This document shows positions 14,426-22,753 of a stretch of DNA of 38,686 nucleotides, in pieces (position 1 is the first letter of the stretch; every line of letters begins with the position of its first letter). The notes beneath the pieces are model-generated. The model saw nothing but the letters and a program-made list of their open reading frames with translations. It was not told where the DNA came from and ran no database searches. The stretch is from Sphingomonas bacterium (GTDB taxonomy: Bacteria > Pseudomonadota > Alphaproteobacteria > Sphingomonadales > Sphingomonadaceae), in contig NZ_JAQGLC010000247.1 of NCBI RefSeq assembly GCF_028293085.1, forward strand, positions 1-38,686, given 5' to 3'. The translations under genes were made by a program, and so were the position numbers.

Positions 14426-15785
14426 TCTCGTCTTCATTGCCTTCCTCGCGGCCTTTTTCGCCGGCGGCTTCCGCCGGCCGTTCCTGTTCGTGCTGGTCTA
14501 TGTCTATATCGATATCGTCTCGCCGCAGCGACTGACCTACCTCCTGCTCAACTCGGTGCCGATCTCACTGATCGCGGTCGCCCTGTGCGTGCTCTCCTGG
14601 GCGCTGGTCGACGACAAGAAGGATACGCGCGTCGGCCCGCGCCAGCTGCTGATCCTGCTGTTGCTGCTCTATTGCTATATCACGACGCGCAGCGCCGACT
14701 TCCCGGTCGAGGCGCTCGATAAATGGGATTGGGTGTGGAAAGCCCTGGCCTTCGCCGCCTTCCTGCCGCTGACCCTGCGCACCAAGCTGCGGATCGAGGC
14801 GCTGCTGCTGTTCATGATCCTTGCGGCAAGCTCGATCATCATCATCGGCGGGATCAAGACGATCGCCTCGGGCGGCGGCGGTTATGGCTCGCTCAACCTG
14901 ATGGTCTCGAACAATTCGGGGCTCTACGAGGGCAGCACCATCTCGACGGTGGCGATCGCGATCATCCCGCTGATTCTGTGGTTCACGAAGCACGGCACGA
15001 TCTTCCCGCCCGACTGGAAGGTGAAGATCTTCTGCTATGCGCTCGTCTTCTCCTGCCTGCTGATCCCGGTCGGCACCTCGACGCGGACCGGCCTGCTCTG
15101 CATCGGCCTGGTCGCGGTGCTGATGCTGCGGGATACGAAACGCAAGGTGCTGTATCTCGGCGTGCTCGGCGTGCTCGGCCTTGCCGCCGTGCCCTTCCTG
15201 CCCTCGACCTTCACTGACCGGATGAGCACGATCAAGACCTACAAGGCCGACGAATCCGCCTCGACCCGGCTGGCCGTGTGGAAATGGACCTGGGAATACG
15301 CGAAGGACCATCCGTTCGGCGGCGGCTTCGAAATGTACCGCCAGAACCAGATCCGCTACGACACCGAAAAAGTCGAGGGCCAGGCGGGCAACAGCACCGT
15401 CGAGACCAAGCTGACGGTCGACAAGGCCCGCGCCTTCCACAGCGCCTATTTCGAGATGCTCGGCGAGCAGGGCTTTCCCGGCCTCGCGCTCTGGCTGGTC
15501 ATCAACCTGGTCGGCATCGTCCGGATGGAGATACTGCGCCAGCGCTACCGCAAGGCGCCCGACGACCAGGGCTGGGTCAGCCCGCTCGCCAGTGCGCTGC
15601 AATCGGCCCACATCGTCTATCTGCTCGGTGCCGCCTTCGTCGCGATCGCCTTCCAGCCCTTCGTCTACATGCTGATCGGCGCGCAGATCGGGCTCGATAC
15701 CTATCTCGCGCGCAAGCGCAGCGAGGCAGCCTGGCGGCCGATGAAGAAGGCGCGCGCAGTGCCACTGGAGCCCGTCACGTCATGA
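14418..15785 (+). CDS. O-glycosylation ligase-like protein, exosortase-A-associated (Wzy_C / O-antigen ligase family)
   Basis: 455 residues from GTG 14418. The start VRDLVFIAFLAAFFAGGFRR followed by IVSPQRLTYLL matches the DUF5935/Wzy_C ligase family found in exosortase A systems (TIGR03097-like). About ten membrane helices are visible. The large periplasmic loop after about residue 260 holds the ligase region, with STRTGLL, ASTRLAVWKWTWEYAKDHPFGGGFEMY (in parts: ASTRLAVWKW, PFGGGFEMY) and FHSAYFEMLGEQGFPGLALW, the short conserved H/E-containing element that marks this superfamily. It joins a polymer to a lipid or protein acceptor in the periplasm. GGTGGAG lies upstream of GTG 14418; a GTG at 14403 would be too early. 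The acyltransferase start overlaps its stop (ATGA). Confidence 0.85.
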   Translation: MRDLVFIAFLAAFFAGGFRRPFLFVLVYVYIDIVSPQRLTYLLLNSVPISLIAVALCVLSWALVDDKKDTRVGPRQLLILLLLLYCYITTRSADFPVEALDKWDWVWKALAFAAFLPLTLRTKLRIEALLLFMILAASSIIIIGGIKTIASGGGGYGSLNLMVSNNSGLYEGSTISTVAIAIIPLILWFTKHGTIFPPDWKVKIFCYALVFSCLLIPVGTSTRTGLLCIGLVAVLMLRDTKRKVLYLGVLGVLGLAAVPFLPSTFTDRMSTIKTYKADESASTRLAVWKWTWEYAKDHPFGGGFEMYRQNQIRYDTEKVEGQAGNSTVETKLTVDKARAFHSAYFEMLGEQGFPGLALWLVINLVGIVRMEILRQRYRKAPDDQGWVSPLASALQSAHIVYLLGAAFVAIAFQPFVYMLIGAQIGLDTYLARKRSEAAWRPMKKARAVPLEPVTS

Positions 15786-16915
15786 AGGATCACGCCGAGC
15801 TTCGCGCGCTGACCAGCGTCCGCGGCATCGCGGCGTGGTTCGTCGTGCTTTATCATATCCGCCTGTCGGTCGCCGGGCTGCCGGCGAGCTGGGTCGCATT
15901 GTTCGCCAAGGGCTATCTCGCGGTCGATTTCTTCTTCCTGCTCTCGGGCTTCGTCATCTGGCTGACCTGGGGCGAAAGGCTGCGCGAGGGTCGCTGGCGC
16001 GCGGTGCCGCCTTTCCTGCAGAAGCGCGTCGCGCGGATCTGGCCGCTGCATCTGTTCATGCTCGGCTGCGCCGTGGGGCTGGCGTTGCTGCTCGCGGCGA
16101 CCGGCCGGCAGAACCCGACCGATTATCCCTTCGACCAGCTGCCGCTGCATGTCTTCCTGTTGCAGAATTGGGGCTTCACCGATCAGCTCGCCTGGAATGA
16201 TCCCAGCTGGTCGATCAGCACGGAGCTGGGCGCCTATCTGCTCTTCCCGTTGCTCGCCTTTGCGATCGACTGGCGCCGCGTGCCGACCTGGGCCGTGCTC
16301 GCCGCGATCGCCGCCTTGCTGATCCTGCTCCACGCGCTGATGGCCGACGGTGGCGCGCTCAATCTCGGCCACGACATCGCGCGTTTCGGCCTGCGCCGTT
16401 GCGTGCTGGAATTCGCCAGCGGCACCGCCGTGGCTGCGCTGTGGTTACGCTGGCGCGACAGGCCGGCCGTTCCCGCATGGTCAGCCGCTGGCGTCGCCGC
16501 GCTTTTCCTTGCCGGCTGGGCGAGCGATGCGATGTCCGAAACCCTCGCCATCCCGGCGGCCTTCGCCGCGATCCTGCTCGTGCTGGCGCTGACCTCGGGC
16601 AAACGCGGCAATCTGCTCGAGATCGCACCGCTGCATTATCTCGGCGAGATCAGCTACGCGACCTATCTCGGTCATTTCCTGCTGTTCGTGGTGTTCAAGC
16701 TCGCTTTGGTCGACGATCCGCGCGCGATCCATCCGGCGCTGATTACGCTGTACCTGGTGATGGTGCTGGCGAGCTCGATCGCGCTCTATCATCTGATCGA
16801 GCGCCCGGCGCAGAAATGGATGAACGGATTGCGCCAGCCACGCCGGAAGAATCCGCCGCCTTATGCCGCCCTGGTCGGTGGTTCGGCCGAACGGTCGGGA
16901 CCCGATCGCCGCTGA
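15782..16915 (+). CDS. Acyltransferase family 3 membrane protein
   Basis: 377 residues from ATG 15782, overlapping the O-ligase stop by four bases. Family 3 acyltransferases (OafA/NolL type) are polytopic inner-membrane enzymes that move acetyl or longer acyl groups onto sugars. Seen: LRALTSVRGIAAWFVVLYHI with the catalytic His25, VDFFFLLSGFVIWLTWG, FLQKRVARIWPLHLF, NDPSWSISTELGAYLLFP, and HYLGEISYATYLGHF, the usual motif order. About ten helices. Coupling to the O-ligase suggests it acylates the same polysaccharide; that is inference. C-terminus is basic and cytoplasmic. Confidence 0.9.
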   Translation: MKDHAELRALTSVRGIAAWFVVLYHIRLSVAGLPASWVALFAKGYLAVDFFFLLSGFVIWLTWGERLREGRWRAVPPFLQKRVARIWPLHLFMLGCAVGLALLLAATGRQNPTDYPFDQLPLHVFLLQNWGFTDQLAWNDPSWSISTELGAYLLFPLLAFAIDWRRVPTWAVLAAIAALLILLHALMADGGALNLGHDIARFGLRRCVLEFASGTAVAALWLRWRDRPAVPAWSAAGVAALFLAGWASDAMSETLAIPAAFAAILLVLALTSGKRGNLLEIAPLHYLGEISYATYLGHFLLFVVFKLALVDDPRAIHPALITLYLVMVLASSIALYHLIERPAQKWMNGLRQPRRKNPPPYAALVGGSAERSGPDRR

Positions 16916-16950
16916 CGGGAACCCTCGCCCTTCCCGCGCATTCCCGCCTC

Positions 16951-17952
16951 ATGGCCAAGATAACCTATTGCGACGACAGCGAACCCGGCATCACCCGCAA
17001 GAAGGTTCGTCATGGCTGGGGATATTATGATCCCGATGGCAACCGCATCACCGATCGCGACGAGATCGACCGGCTGAACGCGGTCGGCCTGCCGCCAGCC
17101 TATCGCGATGCCTGGTATTGCCCGCGGCCCAACGGCCATATCCAGGCGATCGGCTGGGACGAGAAGGGCCGGAAGCAATATCGCTATCACACAGAATTCC
17201 GCGAGGCGCAGGAATCGGCGAAATATGATCTGTGCGCCCCGTTTGGCCGCGCGCTGCCCAAGCTGCGCGCGCGGGTGGAGCAGGATCTCAAGCGCCGCGG
17301 CCTCGACAAGGAGACGGCGGTCGCGGCGATAGTCCGGCTGCTCGATCTCGGCCATGTCCGGATCGGCAATGAAGGCTATGTAAAGGCGAACAAGAGCTTC
17401 GGGGCGACCACCTTGCGCAAGCGCCACGCCAATCTGCGCGGCAAGACGCTGAAGCTCCAGTACAAGGCCAAATCGGGCAAGCTGCGCGTGCTGACCATCA
17501 CTGACGGATCGCTCAGCCGCTTCGTCAAGAAATGCCAGGACCTGCCGGGCCAGCATTTGTTCCGCTGGATCGACAGCGCGGGCGAGGCCCATCCGGTCAC
17601 CTCGTCCGACGTCAACGCCTATATCCGCGAGGCGATGGGCGAGGATTATTCGGCCAAGCACTTCCGTACCTGGGGCGCGAGCGTGCTGGCATTCGAAACG
17701 CTGGCCTCGTCGGACCATGATATCAGCCTGAAGACGATGCTCGAGCCGGTCACCGAGGCGCTGGGCAACACGCCCGCGATCGCGCGCAAATCCTATGTCC
17801 ATCCGGCGCTGATCGCGTCGGTGAAGGATGGACAGGAAGCATTGCGCGCGACCGCCCTGCCGCGCTCCACCCAGTATCTCTCGCGCGCGGAGCGCGGCCT
17901 GATCGATTTTCTCGAAAAGGGTAGCGTCGAGGCGCCAGCCAAGGCAGCGTGA
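16951..17952 (+). CDS. DNA topoisomerase IB (poxvirus/eukaryote-type)
   Basis: 333 residues. It relaxes DNA supercoils by making a 3'-phosphotyrosyl break, without ATP or metal. Seen: the N-terminal clamp GITRKKVRHGWGYYDPDG, WCP-like DAWYCPRPNGHIQAIGWDEKGRKQYRYH (in parts), RLLDLGHVRIGNEGYVKANKSFGATTL (RIGN), the lysine-bearing KLQYKAKSGK, the HFRTWGAS arginine and the nucleophile Tyr282 in RKSYVHPALI. Bacterial IB enzymes have a patchy distribution and are widely thought to be horizontally spread. ATG 16951 has no ribosome binding site, so it could be leaderless or coupled to the upstream acyltransferase, which ends 35 bases before. MscS overlaps its stop. Confidence 0.93.
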   Translation: MAKITYCDDSEPGITRKKVRHGWGYYDPDGNRITDRDEIDRLNAVGLPPAYRDAWYCPRPNGHIQAIGWDEKGRKQYRYHTEFREAQESAKYDLCAPFGRALPKLRARVEQDLKRRGLDKETAVAAIVRLLDLGHVRIGNEGYVKANKSFGATTLRKRHANLRGKTLKLQYKAKSGKLRVLTITDGSLSRFVKKCQDLPGQHLFRWIDSAGEAHPVTSSDVNAYIREAMGEDYSAKHFRTWGASVLAFETLASSDHDISLKTMLEPVTEALGNTPAIARKSYVHPALIASVKDGQEALRATALPRSTQYLSRAERGLIDFLEKGSVEAPAKAA

Positions 17953-19211
17953 CCCTCATGACCACGACGAACATTACCCAGACGAAGACGGCTGCCCTGA
18001 CCGCCTCCGACGTCCACGCACAGGCGCAGAACCTGTTCACCGCAAGCTTCGTCTGGATCCAGACGCACTGGCTGCAGATCATCATCGCGGTGGCCACGGC
18101 GGCGGTGATCATCGTTGCGCTGCATTTCCTGCGGCGCCTCGGCAACAAGCTCTGCAACAGCCGGCCAGGCCCGGCGGGCTGGGGCTCGGTGTTCGGCCGT
18201 GCGATCGTCAAGACCGGCAATTTCTTCATCGTCATGGTCGCGGCCAAGCTGGTCGCGGGCTACGCCCATGCCCCGCCCGAAGTGACGACAACGATCAGCT
18301 TCCTGTTTACCGTCTCCGCCGTCTTCCAGGCGGCGATCTGGGCGCGCGAGATCATCCTGGGATCGATCGAGCATCGCACCGGCTCGGATCAATATTCGGG
18401 CGAGGCGATCGGCAGCGCGATGGGGATCATCCGCATCCTCGTGACCTTCGCGCTGTTCGCGATCGCGCTGATCGTCGTACTCGACAATCTCGGGGTCAAC
18501 GTTACCGGCCTGGTCGCCGGCCTCGGCGTCGGCGGCATCGCGATCGGCCTGGCCGCGCAGGGCATTTTCGGCGATCTGTTCGCCGCGCTCGCGATCATCT
18601 TCGACCGGCCCTTCCGCCGCGGCGACGCAATCTCCTACGACAATTCCTCGGGCACCGTGGAGGCGATCGGCCTCAAATCGACCCGCATCCGCGCCGCCAC
18701 CGGCGAGGAGCGGATCATCGCCAACCGCAACCTGCTCGACAAGGAGATCCTGAACACCAGCCAGCGCGACTATCGCCGTGGCCAGTTCAAGCTCGGCCTG
18801 GTGCAGTGGACGCCGGTCGAGAAGATGGAGCGCCTGCCCGACATGCTGCGCGAAGTGATCGAGGGCTGCGGCCGCAATTTCGTGCGTGCCGGCTTCATCG
18901 GCTTTGGCGAGGCGAGCTATGATTTCGACGTCGAGTTCGATTCGCCTACCTCGAGCTTCGAGGATTTCTTCAACGCCCGCCACGCCGTCGGTCTCGGCGT
19001 CATCAAGCGGCTGAACGCGGAAGGGATAGAGCTGGCTTATCCCACCCAGACCGCCTTCGCCGCGGCGCCGCGCGGCGGCATGATCCGGCCCTATCCTGAG
19101 GCACCCGACTATGGCGTCAATGCCGAGCCCGTCCCCGACAATCCCGACACATCAGCCGAGCTCAAGCCCTCCGCCGACAAATCGGCGGTTGATCAGGATT
19201 CGACCCCATGA
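17949..19211 (+). CDS. Mechanosensitive ion channel, MscS family
   Basis: 420 residues from GTG 17949, which overlaps the topoisomerase stop (GTGA); ATG 17958 is a second possible start and has the better-spaced AAGG. Inner-membrane heptameric tension channel releasing osmolytes on hypo-osmotic shock. Seen: a first helix about 40-60 (WLQIIIAVATAAVIIVALHF), further helices, the pore helix GLVAGLGVGGIAIGLAAQGI followed by FGDLFAALAIIFDRPFRRGD (about 190-230), Gly/Ala-rich as in MscS, and the cytoplasmic beta domain (GTVEAIGLKSTRIRAATGEE). Its C-terminal tail is hydrophilic (SAELKPSADKSAVDQDSTP). The next gene's ATG overlaps its stop, so all three genes look like one transcript. No regulatory site visible. 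Confidence 0.9.
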   Translation: MTLMTTTNITQTKTAALTASDVHAQAQNLFTASFVWIQTHWLQIIIAVATAAVIIVALHFLRRLGNKLCNSRPGPAGWGSVFGRAIVKTGNFFIVMVAAKLVAGYAHAPPEVTTTISFLFTVSAVFQAAIWAREIILGSIEHRTGSDQYSGEAIGSAMGIIRILVTFALFAIALIVVLDNLGVNVTGLVAGLGVGGIAIGLAAQGIFGDLFAALAIIFDRPFRRGDAISYDNSSGTVEAIGLKSTRIRAATGEERIIANRNLLDKEILNTSQRDYRRGQFKLGLVQWTPVEKMERLPDMLREVIEGCGRNFVRAGFIGFGEASYDFDVEFDSPTSSFEDFFNARHAVGLGVIKRLNAEGIELAYPTQTAFAAAPRGGMIRPYPEAPDYGVNAEPVPDNPDTSAELKPSADKSAVDQDSTP

Positions 19212-19579
19212 GCGATGACAATGAAGCGATCGTCCGCGCCCAGTATGAGGCATTTCGCGACCGCCGCCGCGAGGACAGCGAGGCGCTGCTCGCCGCCGAT
19301 TTCACCTTCACCAGCCCCTATGACGACGCGATCTCGCGCGACGCTTTTTTCGAGCGCTGCTGGCCTAACGGCGACCGCTTCGCCGATTTCCGGATCGAGC
19401 GCGTCGCGCCGGACGCGGACGGCGCCTTTGTCACCTATCTCGTCACCACGGACACAGGTGACCAGTTCCGCAACAGCGAGTATCTGACCATCGCCGACGG
19501 CCAGATACACAAAGTCCATGTCTATTTCGGCGAAAGCTATCGCGGCGGAGAATTCGTCGCGAAAACGCCTGAGGCCTAG
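19208..19579 (+). CDS. NTF2-like / SnoaL-fold protein
   Basis: 123 residues, MSDDNEAIVRAQYEAFRDRR at the start, then ALLAADFTFTSPYDDAISRD and HVYFGESYRGGEFV. The order (long helix, WPNGDRFADFRIERVA, curved sheet) is that of the nuclear-transport-factor-2-like superfamily, a cone-shaped fold used by isomerases, cyclases and ligand-binding proteins, so activity is not defined. Its ATG overlaps the MscS stop (ATGA); no separate ribosome binding site is needed. It closes the topoisomerase-MscS unit and is followed at once by a hairpin. Soluble; no signal peptide. Confidence 0.75.
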   Translation: MSDDNEAIVRAQYEAFRDRRREDSEALLAADFTFTSPYDDAISRDAFFERCWPNGDRFADFRIERVAPDADGAFVTYLVTTDTGDQFRNSEYLTIADGQIHKVHVYFGESYRGGEFVAKTPEA

Positions 19580-19581
19580 GT

Positions 19582-19614
19582 CTTTTCCTCCCCGGCTGCG
19601 GTGGGGAGGAAAAG
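19582..19614. terminator. Strong hairpin between convergent genes, terminator for both strands
   Basis: CTTTTCCTCCCC (19582-19593) and GGGGAGGAAAAG (19603-19614) are exact reverse complements around a nine-base loop. The outer A/T pairs give a T-rich tail on either strand, so it can end both the NTF2-like unit and the gene at 19620. Confidence 0.75.
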
Positions 19615-19619
19615 GGCGT

Positions 19620-20114
19620 TCATGCCATTTCCGGCACGCCGCGGCTCATCCCGATCGAGGCGAGCATCGCGTTCCAGTTCCCGACCGTCATTGCGCCGAG
19701 ATACTCGCTTTGCATCACCGGGGTGAGCACCTCGATCATCCGGCTGCCCTCGACCCAGAACTCGATCACGCCGAACACGCCACCGCGCTTGCGATATTTG
19801 GCAGGCCAGCCCTCGCGCTCGGCGATGGCGAACACCTCGGTCGCGCCCATTCGGGTGGCGATCGCGATGTGCGTTGCCGAACGGCGATCCGGCGACCCGA
19901 TCACGCCATAGGAATCGGCGTCGCCCTCGGCTGGCACCAGCTCGGTGCCGCGCGGATAGACCTCGATGATCGTGTTGCGCTCGTCGCCCGCCATCGCGAC
20001 CCAGCTGCCGGCGATCACCGGCGGGAACGGCGTCGCCTGCCCATCCCACAATTCGGCGATCACCTCGGCGACATGCCGGGGATCATCGGCATCGATGGAA
20101 ACGTGAAAGATCAT
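19620..20114 (-). CDS. Conserved-looking protein of unknown function, 164 aa
   Basis: 164 residues, MIFHVSIDADDPRHVAEVIA at the start, then GSWVAMAGDERNTIIEVYPR, GVFGVIEFWVEGSRMIEVLT and MQSEYLGAMTVGNWNAMLAS. The first part (HVSIDADDPRHVAEVIAELW) is reminiscent of the beta-alpha opening of VOC or similar ferredoxin-like modules, but metal ligands cannot be assigned. No signal peptide or membrane helix. ATG 20114 has GGAG nine bases upstream. It faces the NTF2-like gene across a terminator and diverges from the MaoC gene, 315 bases away. I do not recognise a named family with certainty. Confidence 0.7.
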   Translation of the reverse strand: MIFHVSIDADDPRHVAEVIAELWDGQATPFPPVIAGSWVAMAGDERNTIIEVYPRGTELVPAEGDADSYGVIGSPDRRSATHIAIATRMGATEVFAIAEREGWPAKYRKRGGVFGVIEFWVEGSRMIEVLTPVMQSEYLGAMTVGNWNAMLASIGMSRGVPEMA

Positions 20115-20429
20115 TACTCTAGCTCCGGTAAAGTGCGGCCCGGCTTGAGTGGGCCCGATGAGGCGCCCCTATCGCGACGTCGCTCGCCAGCGGTGCGTCC
20201 TTCGACGGAATCGACGAAATTGCGACCGGCCCGTCACCCGACTCACGAGTCGGCGCGGCGTTTTAGAAGCTCGGGTCCGGCAGCTGCTGGCGTGCGGTGA
20301 CGGATTTGCCACTGCTGGACGCTACGTCCGCGACCCTGTTCATGTTTCCGGTCGGGCGAGGCTTGCGTGGTCCGGGTGGGCATGCCTAGAGGACGCATGC
20401 GCCCATGCGCCAAACCGGTAGAGAGAATC
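20115..20429. other. 315-base gene-poor region between divergent genes
   Basis: The short frames here on both strands have no good start, ribosome binding site or protein-like composition. Near the MaoC gene there is GCATGCGCCCATGCGC, a local inverted pattern (about 20395-20410), and GAGAGAATC just before ATG 20430 as ribosome binding site. No tRNA-like or terminator structure was seen. It presumably holds the promoters of both flanking genes. Confidence 0.4.
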
Positions 20430-20888
20430 ATGCCGACAATCACCGTGCAGGAAATGGCGGGCCGCATCGGCACCGAAACCGTCTCCGACTGGATCGAGGT
20501 GAGTCAGGAGATGATCGACAAGTTCGCGGACGCGACCGGCGATCATCAGTTCATCCATGTGAACCCGCAAATGGCGGCGATGACGCCGTTCGGCGGCACG
20601 ATCGCTCATGGATTCCTCACGCTGTCGCTGATGCCGCTGCTCGCCTCCAAGGTCGCCGACGCGCCGAAGATCGAGGGCGTGAAGATGGGGGTCAATTACG
20701 GCGGCAACAAAGTGCGTTTTCTCCAGCCGGTACGGTCGGGCAAGCGCGTGCGCGGCCGGTTCAAGCTGATCGAGTTCGCCGAGAAGCGTCCCGGCCAGTG
20801 GCAGCAGACCAACGAATTCACGGTCGAGATCGAGGGCGAGGAAAAGCCCGCGATGATCGCCGAATGGATCAGCCAGATTTTCGTCTAA
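20430..20888 (+). CDS. MaoC-like (R)-specific enoyl-CoA hydratase
   Basis: 152 residues with a single hot-dog fold. The hydratase-2 motif is intact: [16 protein letters not shown] carries Asp38 and His43, followed by [18 protein letters not shown]. Such enzymes hydrate trans-2-enoyl-CoA to the (R)-3-hydroxyacyl-CoA, feeding PHA synthesis or fatty-acid pathways. GAGAGAATC precedes ATG 20430. A thiolase lies just downstream beyond a palindromic element, and a PHA depolymerase is 3 kb away, so acyl-CoA/PHA work fits the context. Possible substrates remain open. Confidence 0.9.
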   Translation: MPTITVQEMAGRIGTETVSDWIEVSQEMIDKFADATGDHQFIHVNPQMAAMTPFGGTIAHGFLTLSLMPLLASKVADAPKIEGVKMGVNYGGNKVRFLQPVRSGKRVRGRFKLIEFAEKRPGQWQQTNEFTVEIEGEEKPAMIAEWISQIFV

Positions 20889-20891
20889 ATC

Positions 20892-20982
20892 CCCCTCCCA
20901 CTTGTGGGAGGGGTTAGGGGAGGGCCTGCACCGGCTGCTTTCCGACACGCCCTCCCCCAGCCCCTCCCGCAGGCGGGAGGGG
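20892..20982. repeat. Nested palindromic intergenic element between maoC-like gene and thiolase
   Basis: Two hairpins, CCCCTCCCAC/GTGGGAGGGG (20892-20901 with 20904-20913) and CCCCTCCCGC/GCGGGAGGGG (20961-20970 with 20973-20982), flank an outer pair GGGGAGGGC/GCCCTCCCC (20917-20925 with 20949-20957). The whole 91 bases can fold as one cloverleaf-like structure. This is the look of a dispersed REP/MITE-type intergenic repeat; it may also block read-through. Confidence 0.75.
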
Positions 20983-21000
20983 AGTCAGAAAGGACCTTCC

Positions 21001-22179
<1,179 letters not shown>

Positions 22180-22186
22180 CTTGGTC

Positions 22187-22211
22187 GGGAGGGTGTCGGC
22201 GGCACCCTCCC
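22187..22211 (+). terminator. Stem-loop after the thiolase gene
   Basis: GGGAGGGTG and CACCCTCCC form a perfect nine-base stem with a seven-base loop, eight bases after the stop. No clear T run follows, so it is an imperfect intrinsic terminator or a copy of the GGGAGGG-type repeat. Confidence 0.5.
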
Positions 22212-22261
22212 TCACCGCTCTCGGTGTTGACTGTCGGCAATTGCGGGCGTCATTTCACGCC

Positions 22262-22681
22262 ATGGTGAAAGAGCTCTGGCATCGGGTGCGCCCGGCGCTC
22301 CGCACGAATCGGCGCGACTATTGGCTCTTCTGTTGTGCCTATTGTGGCGCCTATGTCGTGTTCCTGCTTCTGATGCGCGCGATCGCCACCTATCAAGGGC
22401 CGCAACCATCTCCGTTCCTGGTCGGCGGCCCGATCCTGCCGATGGTCGTGCTCGGGATCGTCGCCCTGCTGGTGACGATCCGGCGACTGCGCGACGCCGG
22501 CTCCAGCCCGTGGTGGGTGCTGCTCTTCTTCTTTCCGTTCAAGTTCTCGTTGAATCTGTTTTCGGCCGATTTCGGTCCAATCCATATCCACGACATCGAA
22601 TTCCACGACCTGATCACCAACATACCGGTGTTCATCGGACTGCTGAAACCATCGCGATCAAGGGCAGCCATTAGCATCTAG
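22262..22681 (+). CDS. DUF805-like small membrane protein
   Basis: 139 residues with about three membrane segments: YWLFCCAYCGAYVVFLLLMR (about 20-39), VGGPILPMVVLGIVALLVTI (about 54-73) and WWVLLFFFPFKFSLNLF (about 84-100). The block IRRLRDAGSSPWWVLLFFFP between helices is the DUF805 signature (RRLHD-x-G...WW). DUF805 proteins are inner-membrane proteins of unknown function. The N-terminus is basic (VKELWHRVRPALRTNRRDYW), so it is cytoplasmic. ATG 22262 lacks a strong ribosome binding site. It follows a hairpin that closes the thiolase transcript. The hydrophilic end (KPSRSRAAISI) is short. Confidence 0.7.
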   Translation: MVKELWHRVRPALRTNRRDYWLFCCAYCGAYVVFLLLMRAIATYQGPQPSPFLVGGPILPMVVLGIVALLVTIRRLRDAGSSPWWVLLFFFPFKFSLNLFSADFGPIHIHDIEFHDLITNIPVFIGLLKPSRSRAAISI

Positions 22682-22753
22682 GTAACGGCTGAACCCTATG
22701 GTACCGGTCACATGCCGATCCTCCACTACAGGAGGGCGACAGGAGGGGCGCCG

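Noticed and set aside
20149..20421. Short plus-strand frame in the gene-poor region
   Set aside because: Arg-rich, no ribosome binding site, no recognisable motifs; likely chance.
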